The notes under the pieces were generated by a model. It was not told where the DNA came from and did not search any database. It saw only the letters and a list, made by a program, of their open reading frames with translations. This document shows positions 54,427 through 63,429 of a stretch of DNA of 64,000 bases, piece after piece. The stretch is from Oegoconia quadripuncta (lineage: Eukaryota; Arthropoda; Insecta; Lepidoptera; Autostichidae). The translations under genes and the position numbers were made by a program. Every line of letters begins with the position of its first letter. Position 1 is the first letter of the stretch. The stretch covers positions 23,686,575 through 23,750,574 of the forward strand of contig OX438748.1 in NCBI GenBank assembly GCA_949316235.1. The letters are read 5' to 3'.

Positions 54427-54955
54427 TTTTTTTTGCGCGGGGAAATGCATTACGCGTACCGCTCGCCTGGGGGACGGCGAGACGATTATGTGGGACTCCC
54501 GTCCCTATCGGGAGGAATACCCACTAAAACCCCGCGGCGACTTTCCTTGGCAGTAGAGAGGACGTGGGAACGCATTAGCGGCTCCAGCCTCACAAGGGGT
54601 GGCCCGTTGCCGGAGGGCGGCTAGCGCCCTTCCACGGAGGGCGCTGTCGCGCCTCACACCGCAATCAGCGAGCGGTATGAGGTGCGACAGGGCCCGATAC
54701 GACGACAGCGACCGGGGGTCGCACCGGAGGGTGTCATCCTCTCCTGGGTCGCATCCGACGACTACATTGCCCTGAGGTGTAGTCGCCCGCGACCCTCAGG
54801 CGACGTACATGGGGCTAGCGAGTGTCGCCGCCTCCCCGACGTCGCCTCCTGCGAGCAGAATCGCCCCTCACCGAATCCCGCTCTGCGGCCTCCTTCTGAA
54901 GCATGACTGCTTCGCAAAAGGAGCCCGCTGCCCTACAACCCTCCGCCCTGGCCAG
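54427..54955 (-). mobile_element. R1-like LINE 3' region, GC-rich
   Basis: The T-run is the A tail of a minus copy. Inside lie the complements of GGGTTTTAGTGGGTATTCC and GGGAGTCCCACATAATC, shared with the elements at 32293 and 42254. The GC-rich remainder has no clear protein. It lies between two copies of the leader sequence TTGCTCGGTGCTT. Confidence 0.6.
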
Positions 54956-55034
54956 CATAACCACGGCTAAGGGAGTAGAGAAGAGACTAGCTGGAGGGGA
55001 CAGATCTCGTCCGATCCAATCGACCAGGTCTTCA

Positions 55035-55135
55035 CGCTTGATCGGTCATTCCCAATTCGAATAAACAAGCCTGGCGCGGACAGAGTCCTATGGCTATGGT
55101 TGAGTTTGTATCGCGTTGCTCGGTGCTTCTGATAA
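55035..55135 (+). repeat. Second copy of LTR-element leader
   Basis: ATTCCCAATTCGAATAAACA, CCTGGCGCGGACAGAGTCC and GTTGCTCGGTGCTTCTG repeat 54345-54426 with a few changes; here the sequence continues uninterrupted. No gene in 55136-55316. Confidence 0.75.
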
Positions 55136-55316
55136 AACTGTGTTGGTATTTGAGCTTGCCAGGGTTCCATAGTCAAAATGGACCCCTCATAGTTTCGCCA
55201 TGTGTCTGTCCATCAGCGATTTCCCTCAGAGGCTCTTAGTACTACAAAGCTATAATTTAGAATACATTAATCAAGCCGATAAAGTGATGAAATAAAATCT
55301 GGAACAAAAATTATGG

Positions 55317-55638
55317 TCTTTTTTATGCACATCGAGTCAGCACTTGACCTCAATCTCACCTGATGTTAAGTGAAGATGAGTGCGAAGGTGGAAACGTACT
55401 GACCCGGAAACCCCAACATATTTGGGGCGCTGGCTATCTTATCTCGGAACCGGAACACAACAAGGCTATTAATATTGCTGCTTGGCGGCAGATTTGATGG
55501 TGGTAGCTAGCCAGACGGAGATTTACACCCTTCCACCAACCAAACCGATTACTAAACATATACCCCTCTGGAGATCGAACCCGCGACCTCCGATTCTTAA
55601 ACCTAATGTTATTTACATTGACACACAGAGGTGGTTGA
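55317..55638 (-). mobile_element. SINE family A, full length
   Basis: T-run, GACCTCAATCTCACCTGATG, body, B box GGAGATCGAACCC and head complement ACACACAGAGGTGG. Confidence 0.85.
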
Positions 55639-56084
55639 ACGTTTGATGGAAATTCGTGAAGCCGTTTCGAAGATAATTAGCTTTTAACAAGGCAGTTAAT
55701 TTATCTGGATGACATAATCATTGTTCTTGGAGGCTTTCTATACTTCAGTGTATAGTTGTATTTTATATAAATCTGCAATACAGACACTAGAGAAATAACA
55801 TTCTTTTGAGTTAAAATATCGTTCTTATACAAATATTAATTCAGTTATGAAAGGCAACTGATCAAATACATAATATAAAATAAGCAATGAAACTAAAATA
55901 TTTTCGAATAAATTATTCAAGACCAACACCATTGCCTAATATCCTATGTTTCAATTCAGGGTGTGATCTATACCTTTCATTTAAATCCGTTCATCCATTT
56001 CGCCATGATTGAGCAACAAACAAATAAATAAAAGTGCCCACTAGTCTATCATAAAAGTGCCCACTAGTCTATCACAAATCTACC
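55639..56084 (-). mobile_element. Helitron-like fragment in unassigned sequence
   Basis: 55930-56035 contains ATATCCTATGTTTCAATTCA and AAATCCGTTCATCCATTTCG, the inner motifs of the element at 2036-2240. Nothing else is recognised in 55639-55929. Confidence 0.45.
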
Positions 56085-56168
56085 GATCTGGTGGATTATG
56101 GCCAAAACCTGGTGATAGGAGGCTGCGACCCAACTGTAGGGACGTATAAGGCTGTTGATGATGATGAC
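56085..56168 (+). mobile_element. Lepidopteran SINE tail
   Basis: GGTGGATTATGGCCAAAACC, then GTAGGGACGTATAAGGCTG and GATGATGATGA. The remnant shared with 50665-50705 shows that it predates the G2/G3 duplication. Confidence 0.65.
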
Positions 56169-56240
56169 AATAATACCATACCTTCAGAAAATCGGGGTGA
56201 AATTAAAATACAACTTATTGTTTTATGAGGAAATTTCATT

Positions 56241-56345
56241 TCAGATTATTCTATTAATCAAGTCTTTTAATAGTGGAGTTTCGGTCTGTGAATCTTCTCC
56301 ATGTACTAGTACAAACTCCAGGAATAAGGCTACGACGGCGTAAAT
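56241..56345 (-). pseudogene. G3: duplicate of G2 exon 2, first exon not found
   Basis: Behind an acceptor CACAG the frame reads IYAVVALFLEFVLVHG and then a short tail, EDSQTETPLLKDLINRII, 34 residues to TGA. It is intact, aligns with exon 2 of G2 residue by residue, and again has a cleavable-looking G before an acidic amphipathic tail. The tail differs more than the signal part. No ATG micro-exon with a phase-0 donor and TATA box was found between here and 62 kb; a Tc1/mariner remnant sits just upstream. It is either a gene with a distant or altered first exon, or a pseudogene. Confidence 0.55.
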
Positions 56346-56472
56346 CTGTGAAATGGATAGAAATTGAATTAGTTAGCATAATCAAAAGAAGGAGCAAACG
56401 ATTTTTTTTATGCAAATTAGTGTATTATGGGGAACATGTCCATCAGCTCCCGGCGTCCATTAGGCAAATTCT

Positions 56473-56540
56473 CCAATAACTCGGGTACACATATCTGTAT
56501 TCATCATACAAACAGATGCCCCTAACGGGATTCGAACCGA
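56473..56540 (-). mobile_element. SINE family B fragment
   Basis: AACTCGGGTACACATATCTG to GGGATTCGAACCG only. Confidence 0.7.
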
Positions 56541-56569
56541 TGTGGTCGAAGATGATGATGCCGTATATA

Positions 56570-57452
56570 CAGGGTGCCCCAGAAATAGTGAATCAAACTG
56601 CTATGGGAGATAGCACCAATTTCGTCATTGGATGAATTGAGAAGGCGCATTAACCAGGTAGCACAAGAAATCTCTTCATTGAGTTTGCGACGGCTTAAAC
56701 AAATTTTTTTGCAGATTGTGTGCATAAGCACGGGGGGACGTCAGTTTAAGCACCTTTTGTAGGGATTGCGATTGTTTTAATTATTAATAATTTTTAATTG
56801 TAATTGTTAATTAAAGTTGATTTAAATCACTTATCATTCTTAAGTTTATCTTACACTGAAACCTTAGTTTTTTCCTCTTATAATATTTTAACACTTATTT
56901 TGAGCCTTATGGAACATTATTATTAAAGTGGCAAAGAATTGTTTAAAAAAGTGTAATTTTGAAATTCAACCAATTTCACCCTTGCACACAAAAAAAAATA
57001 ATACCTATCTCCAAATCTTGTAAAGTAAATGCACTGGTTCGTACCATTTTAGAATCCTCATTAAATAGGCAACTTTTTGGAGTAGTTTGCCGAACAAGTC
57101 CCATACATTTTTTTATACCACAGCTGTTGAAAAAACAAGAAAATTTTTGGGGTCAGAAAAAAAGAATTAAATTAAGTGATCTGTACTCCAAGTGTAGACA
57201 TTATTTTATGAAAAATGTTAACAATCTGTCGAAGCAACCTCTAAAAATTAATATTGGTAGGAAAAATGTACAAAGAAACCCAAAACGCAATAATTAGAGC
57301 TGGAAACTTAATAAAATTTGATGATTTTTCCCGTTTTTCGGACATCCCTTTTTTATGGTCATGTGCGTTTTATTTTTTTTCAAATTTCTTATGTATAGGA
57401 TAGTCAAGCTACCTCCCATAGCCGTTTGATTTCCTATTTCTGGGACACCCTG
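56570..57452 (+). mobile_element. Tc1/mariner-type element, internally deleted
   Basis: Ends CAGGGTGCCCCAGAAATAG and CTATTTCTGGGACACCCTG form inverted repeats of about 45 bp, flanked by TA. Just inside the left end, 56632-56760 encodes a transposase C-terminus: ELRRRINQVAQEISSLSLRR, then LKQIFLQIVC and GGRQFKHLL with a stop. The catalytic core is deleted. A Lys-rich 112-codon frame (56959-57297, PIHFFIPQLLKKQENFWGQK) lies between it and the right end; I do not recognise it and it may be non-coding. Confidence 0.8.
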
Positions 57453-57454
57453 TA

Positions 57455-57458
57455 TATG

Positions 57459-57489
<31 letters not shown>

Positions 57490-58316
57490 AAATTTTGGTA
57501 ATCAACACACGAGTGCACGAGTGATTTTCTTTGCAGGATATATGAGGGTATACTCTGAGTTGCAGCTGACTTTACTTACCCACATAATAAATACATGTGA
57601 TAGTTGTTGTCTTTGGAAGACGACCTAATCTTGTAATATGTATGTGAAGGGTAATATTCCTAGCATAATAATTTTCTTTACCTAGTTGTTGAAGTTTATA
57701 TACCAACGCCTAGCTAAAAGTCCATAGCAAAATATTCTAGTTGAAGTTTTGTTTACCAATTGACATAGGAGTTTCTACAATTTTATTTTCATAATATACA
57801 GCTATTTAGCATTACATATTACTAGGTATAATAATTAATATATTTGTAACGGTGTCGTTCTTTTGAGCTGATATTCATTGGTGGGTTTGGGTTATTGGAG
57901 TTCAAATTCGAAATTTTAAACTAACTGACTGACTGATGAACTGACGGATCCTTTTTTTGGCACATTGATTTCCAGATTTCAACTGAGTCTCGTCGTTATT
58001 TTAATCATTCCTACCTATTTCAATAGTTTTTTGTTTTAAGGCCCTTGTACTACCTGTTTCTCTCAATAAATAAGTTGGTGTGATGATCCGTGTTCTGTTT
58101 TGACCCTGACCTGAGCTGTCCCACCCCTTCTGTACAATACATCTCGTGACTCAACCCAGCTGGGCATAGGTGGGCTGGGAAGGTTACATGTATTTCTAGG
58201 ACAGTCACCCATACTTCTATTTGGACTGTCATGTAAAATCTCTTCTTTGTCAAAAGTAACTTGTCGAGAAAAACTAAAAAACTGCGTTTTGAAAAATTGT
58301 CGGAAAATATTTTATC
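57455..58316. other. No recognised gene
   Basis: An AT microsatellite at 57455-57490. A minus-strand donor at about 57570 follows an ATG, but the phase does not fit G3. Otherwise unassigned. Confidence 0.35.
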
Positions 58317-58370
58317 ATCAAAATCAAAATCAAAAAATGCTTGTAGGTAGACAGGGTACACTTAAATTAG
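58317..58370 (-). mobile_element. Daphne-like LINE tail end
   Basis: ATCATCAAAATCAAAATCAA and TAGACAGGGTACACTTAAA, the extreme 3' end in reverse. Bases 58371-58649 hold nothing recognised. Confidence 0.5.
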
Positions 58371-58649
58371 TCAAATTTACGTATTTCATATATCTGTTAA
58401 TGACGGGAAAAATAGCGTAATTTCACGTTAGCGTGAAAAATATGTTTCTTATTCAAATATTATTTCAGTAATTTAGTATTAAAATGCAACTGAACAAATA
58501 CAAATAAAGGCCAAATGTTGACGCAAATGTAAGTAATCTTTACTTTTTATAAAAGTTTTATAAAAAGAAAAAGTTTTTTTTTTAAATCTTCTTCCTGAAA
58601 AATTTATTCGAAAATGTTTTAGTCATTGCTTATTGAATTAATCGGACCC

Positions 58650-59093
58650 AAATCGGCTGCTGCAAAGATAATTTGTGCAGGTGGGGTTTCTCCGATGGTG
58701 GGGGTGATCGTTCTGAGAAACTATATAACTGATATAACTGATATAACTGATATAACTGATATAACTTATATAACTTGTATAACTTATATAACTTATATAA
58801 CTTATATAACTTACGTAACGTTACAGAGAGTGCTATTAGAGTGGCTAGGTTTTGCCCAGATCGGCTGCTGCAAAGATAATTTGTGCAGGTGGGGTTTCTC
58901 CGATGGTGGGGGTGATCGTTGTGAGAAACTATATAACTGATATAACTTATATAACTTATATAACTTATATAACTTATATAACTTATATAACTTATATAAC
59001 GTATATAACTTATATAACCTATATAACTTATATAACTTATATACCTTATATAACTTATATAACTTATGTAACGTTACAGAGAGTGCTGTTAGA
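58650..59093. repeat. Duplicated block with a 9-bp (ATATAACTT)n core
   Basis: Two copies (58650-58853, 58860-59093) of a unit made of CGGCTGCTGCAAAGATAATT, GGTGGGGTTTCTCCGATGG, a run of ATATAACTG/ATATAACTT, then ACGTTACAGAGAGTGCT and GTGGCTAGGTTTTGC. The runs differ in length and in their ACTG/ACTT order. Confidence 0.9.
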
Positions 59094-59492
59094 GTGGCTA
59101 GGTTTTGCTCCTAGTTGTTTTAATAATAATACAATTGAAGTTAATATGTATGAATCGAGAAAGGTTTCATCCTAACCAGTAGAGCAAAGGACAATGCCAA
59201 TTCAATTTCAGGAAATGAATTTTCCATGCTATTATTGTCACATAGAAATGTTTGTAAGGAAATAGATATACACAACTATTTTTTATCGCGACATTTTTTT
59301 TTAGTTTATTTATCCACAGAATATTATAGGTTTGTATGTAGTATGCAGTTGTAGTAGTAAAGGTAGTAAAGGTTTGTGTATAGTGCGAATGAGGTCACTG
59401 ACCCGCCGCGTTATTAATTATTACAAAAGGTATGTAACGTAACTTAAATATCTAGATACATAAAATATATGCGCAAGCAAGTAGACATGTCA
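59094..59492. other. No recognised gene
   Basis: Unassigned, with a GTAGTAGTAAAGGTAGTAAA run at about 59350. Confidence 0.35.
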
Positions 59493-60290
59493 AAATCAAA
59501 AATCAAAATCAAAAAATGCTTTATTTTGTAGGTACACAGGGTACACTTAAAATAGTCAGATTTTACATTTTTAAAGCTACTGCTTGTTCAAAAGGCAATT
59601 TTCCCCTGAGAAGAACAAGCAAGAAACTCGAGAGGTCGCTTTTTTTAAAAAAAGGTTTTTATATTACAAAATTATTAATTATTATTTTATGTTATAATAT
59701 TTGATTATTAATTGTGAAATAGCCTGGTTATGCGAACGGGCTGGTTATGTCCATGATTGTTTATCTTCTAAATAATCTGATATTTTATAATATGCTTTCT
59801 CAATAAGTTTCTGTTTTATAGTATCTTTAAATTTATTGAAAGGAAGATTTTGTATATCAACAGGAACTTTATTGAAAAAGCGTATACATAACCCTTTGAA
59901 TGAATTACTGACTTTGTGGAGGCGACTTATGTGACCTGCAAGTTTATCTTTATTTCTTGTATTGACATCATGTTTATCACTATTTTTCCTAAATGATGTT
60001 ATATTTTTTTTTACATATATTAGATTTTCAAAGATGTACTGTGACGAAAAGGTTAGAATATTATACTCTTTAAATCTATCTCTAAGTGACACTGCAGGTC
60101 TCAATTGATAAATTGCGCGAACGGCTCGTTTTTGTAAAACAAAGATTGTATTTATATCCGCGGCATTTCCCCACAGCAAGATACCGTAAGACATCAGGCT
60201 ATGGAAATAACTAAAATATACTAATCTAGCAGTATTTACGTCCGATATTTGTCTAATTTTTTTGACTGCATACGCTGCAGAGCATGTGCC
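59493..60290 (-). pseudogene. Daphne-like LINE C-terminus, recent
   Basis: An open minus-strand frame runs from about 60290 to 59745: TARLVYFSYFHSLMSYGILL, WGNAADINTIFVLQKRAVRA, then KISDYLEDKQSWT. The 3' untranslated region ends (ATCAAAA)n. There are no stops, but only the last 180 codons were copied. Very close to the copy in the G2 intron. Confidence 0.85.
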
Positions 60291-60404
60291 TTTCTATCTG
60301 TAACTGTGGTACCACCAGGGGTACTACTGGGTGTACCATGGTTTAAAAAGGTAAAAAAAATCAAGTCGTCGACAAAATTATTTGATTTTTTTTATTTGAC
60401 CGTT

Positions 60405-60455
60405 GGTTTTGCTGACAGGGTCACTATCAAATACACAAATCGGTTGTCAAAACAG
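60405..60455 (-). mobile_element. SINE family B (variant III) head fragment
   Basis: CCGTTGGTTTTGCTGACAGG and ACAAATCGGTTGTCAAA, the complement of the variant-III head. Confidence 0.55.
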
Positions 60456-60510
60456 AACCTGTCAATATAACGAGTATCTCATTTAATAAAACCTTACATA
60501 TTAAGTTAAT

Positions 60511-62722
60511 TCATTTATTTTCCTTATTCTCGATGTAGCAATACTCGTACATTTCGTCTGTATACATCGACGAACGATATTCGCATACAGCTGATAGAAG
60601 ACCCAGGAGCACAGCCATCAAATAGCTCTGGAAAAAAGGCACTATTAAATTGTTGAAATAAAAGAAAGCCTTCTTTCTTATTACAATTAGTTATCTCAAT
60701 TTTGGCAGGAATATATTGAAAATATTGAAATAACTGTATAATGCCATTTATTCAATGAATGACGGTGTTAGAAAAAAAAAATCTTCCTACTTCGTACTAC
60801 CTTTGTACGTAAGTGTGAAATTATCTAAGTTTTTAACTATTATTGTATTTTGTAGCTTTAGTCAATTACAATATTATAAAAAGGGTATCGCCTCGAGCTC
60901 TCCTAAGCGGTATTGTCCCCAGCACGCTAGCCACTCAACCGTCCGTGGTTACATTTGTAACCAGAAAGAGGACGGTACTGTCCGTGGTTACAACAGTAAC
61001 CAGTTGTGGAATAGGTAGTTTCGATTTATTTTGATACAAAAAAAATTTACTACAACTGCCATCTTGGTATCATTATACAGGAAAATTAAGCTAGATTTAT
61101 ATAGAAGTTACTACATTCGTAATATTATTCACTAAGAGCAGAGTTAGAGAAAATTTGCGGATTTTTTTGCGATATCGTGTTATACCTGGCTTTTATTATT
61201 GTAGAATAAGATTTTCTGTAATCTCTTTTATATTGTTTTATTTTTTTTTTGTCCCTATAGCTGATATGAAGGTTTTTATTAATAAAGGTAACGTGCGCGC
61301 AGCACATAATGTGACCGCTCGGAGTCGGACAGTCAGCCGAACGGTTGAGTGGCTAACAACAAAGCAAAAGATAATTGTAACATATATATGGGCAGGCTGA
61401 AAACCAGTGCTCAGCGATTTATTTCACTAAGTATTTTCTAAGACTGTCCCCACACACGCACTCATTGCATTGTCCCTTGCTTAGTTTTTATTCAGCTCTG
61501 TTTTGCTATGTATGTGAAAATAAATGGTTTAAAATCGATTTAAACCAGAAATGTTTATTGAACGCGTTCAGGCGTATTTACCGCGTCTAGAAGAGACGTG
61601 TTAAAACGGGCAAAAGACATCTCACTTTCCACGGGCTCAATTACATAATTTCATCGTTATCGTCATTGGTTACGTTCTGACATGTGATTGGTTGATTCGT
61701 CGTTCAGTCAGCATTTTGACGGCTTCTCATTGGTCAACGTAATCGATGACAATACCGATGTAGATACATAATATAAGGGCAGGACAGTGTGTGGCCAAGT
61801 CGCCAAGACAACAGAGTGCAGCCGCTAGGTGTCTTGTCATCAGATGCCGACCTCACCGATGGTGCGAGTGTTGACGGCACTTTTATTTATTTACTTATTT
61901 ACACTGAATCAACAGCATTATTACTAATTCTTATACAGAAAACTAATACGAAACTTATGCCATTTTAAGATTCTTATTATGTTTTTGATAATGGTTATCG
62001 TTATAACTGAATGAATAACGTGTTAATTATATTAGAATAAAAATGGGACTTTGCTTATGTAATTTACAATTTATATTTTTTGAAAATTTGGCTTGTTTGT
62101 TTGTGTTTGTGTTTGTGTGCGCTTAAAGCAAAAGCTACGGTCTTGATTATAAAACTAAAAAAAAAAGAGCTGGCCTCGCATCTGGTCGAAATATCGGCTG
62201 CTCAGAGACCTGGCAACTACCTGGGCTAGCACATCTAGCCTTTCAACATGGCAACGTCGCTGCCTTCTGGACACCCTACCGCACGTGACCTAGAATATAT
62301 GACCTAAACACAGTAAATTTTTCAAGTTGGCGTACATGGCCAAATCCGAGACTGTGAGAAATGGCGAAAAGTACTCAAAAGAGTTTCAGGCTCGATTTTG
62401 ATGAAAACTAAACTGCATCATGGGATTATTGAAATATCAATATTTCTAGCCAGGAATCGAACCGGTTGATTTTAAAAAAACACACACTGTATTATTGCAC
62501 CATTCAATGTGTCGCTAATAAGGCAAAAATTCTGGGAAGGACTTAGGGAAAACTTAATGAAACGTTTTTGATGAAACGTGGCTGTTTTTTTTTATTACTA
62601 ATTCAGTTATCGGCATCGGCCGCCTCATAACCGCCTTTATGAGTGGCATAAAAATTTTCTGCCTACATTACATAAAATCTAAAAAAACATTTAATTCTTT
62701 AACTTACCATAACACGCTCCAT
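60511..62722 (-). CDS. G4: tiny secreted peptide, two exons (43 aa)
   Basis: I do not recognise this gene. Exon 1 coding is 62708-62722 (M E R V M) with donor GTAAGT, the intron is 60628-62707, and exon 2 is 60511-60627 behind a pyrimidine-rich acceptor TTTTTTCCAG, ending TGA. Phase 0. Exon 2 starts SYLMAVLLGLLSAVCEY, so the signal peptide is split exactly as in G1 and G2; the tail is rich in Tyr and Glu (SSMYTDEMYEYCYIENKENK). ATTAAA lies about 25 bases past the stop. The TATA box is less clear (TTTTTATTTAC near 62785). Sequence similarity to G1-G3 is limited to design and the hydrophobic segment. Function unknown. Confidence 0.55.
60935..61010. repeat. Tandem pair of GTAACC palindromes
   Basis: CCGTCCGTGGTTACATTTGT and AACCAG repeat after about 38 bases as CTGTCCGTGGTTACAACAGT and AACCAG. 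Each holds an inverted pair GGTTAC/GTAACC. They lie inside the G4 intron; function unknown. Confidence 0.75.
61665..61777 (+). promoter_or_regulatory. Possible plus-strand promoter in G4 intron
   Basis: Three ATTGG (inverted CCAAT) boxes at 61665, 61687 and 61729 precede TATAAG at 61772. An ATG at 61844 opens a 27-codon frame (MPTSPMVRVLTALLFIYLF...) with a signal-like start. It could be the promoter of another small secreted peptide on the plus strand, or an LTR promoter. No second exon was identified. Confidence 0.3.
61850..62700. other. G4 intron, largely unassigned
   Basis: A tRNA-like remnant on the minus strand at 62452-62525 has a B box GGTTCGATTCC but no A box. Nothing else recognised. 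Confidence 0.3.
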
Positions 62723-63059
62723 ATTGCGTGTTGTCTTTAGAGGAGAATAAAAATATAACACTCAACTCCACGAAAGTAAATAAAAACCGTGCTTATGATC
62801 GAATAACAATAATAATATAAGCTATCTACATATTTCAACACAATGTAATATTGCATTTCATTGAAATTTGAAACAGTTGAGCAAATATTTTGTACGTTAT
62901 TAATTTGTTCGTATAATTAGTGCTTATAACTATTTTTTATAATATTATTTATTATTATTATAATAGTAGTTTTAATTTTAATTTATAAAACGAATTGAAT
63001 TACATTCTCTAATTGTGCAAAGGATGACTCTTTACGTTCATGATACTACAGTTCATACT
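62723..63059. other. Upstream region of G4
   Basis: AT-rich sequence expected to hold the G4 promoter; TTTTTATTTAC on the minus strand near 62785 is the only TATA-like candidate. Confidence 0.3.
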
Positions 63060-63240
63060 ATAAAATTCAATTATATTATTATAAAAATAAAAAAAATAAA
63101 AAATAAAATAAAATAGTTTATTTGCATTTTCACAGACAAGTATGCTATAAAGTGGCTGGAGACTCCTTTTAAGCAAATAATGTGCCTGTATTAGGAGACT
63201 CCGCTCTTCCATAACAAATAAATGTAACCGTATACTTAGC
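63060..63240 (-). mobile_element. LINE 3' tail
   Basis: (AATAAA)n run, TAGTTTATTTGCATTTTCAC and AGACTCCGCTCTTCC; the short repeat at the 3' end fits a minus-strand LINE. Confidence 0.5.
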
Positions 63241-63295
63241 TTAATTATATAATATAAAATCTTAGGTCTAAGGGAGTTACTCAGTCTACTGCGTG

Positions 63296-63353
63296 TATGT
63301 AGTGTGTGTGTGTGCGTGTGCGTGTGCGTGTGTGCGTGTGTGCGTGTGTGTGT

Positions 63354-63401
<48 letters not shown>

Positions 63402-63422
63402 GTGTGCGTGTGCGTGCGTGTG
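63296..63422. repeat. (GT)n microsatellite with GC interruptions
   Basis: About 60 GT units interspersed with GC and one GTATGTATGTATGT stretch. It abuts the 3' end of the following LINE and may be its tail. Confidence 0.95.
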
Positions 63423-63429
63423 GTTTTAT

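Noticed and set aside
54397..54906. Arg/Pro-rich frames of about 75 codons
   Set aside because: They are by-products of the GC-rich LINE 3' region, read opposite to the element.
57560..57600. Possible first exon for G3 (ATG...GTAAGT on the minus strand)
   Set aside because: The donor leaves a split codon whereas exon 2 of G3 needs phase 0, and there is no TATA box upstream.
58050..58361. 103-codon minus-strand frame
   Set aside because: Its start lies in a LINE tail repeat and the rest has no recognisable domain; not enough to call a gene.
61844..61927. 27-codon signal-like frame as a stand-alone gene
   Set aside because: Kept only as a promoter-associated observation; no intron, second exon or homology was visible.
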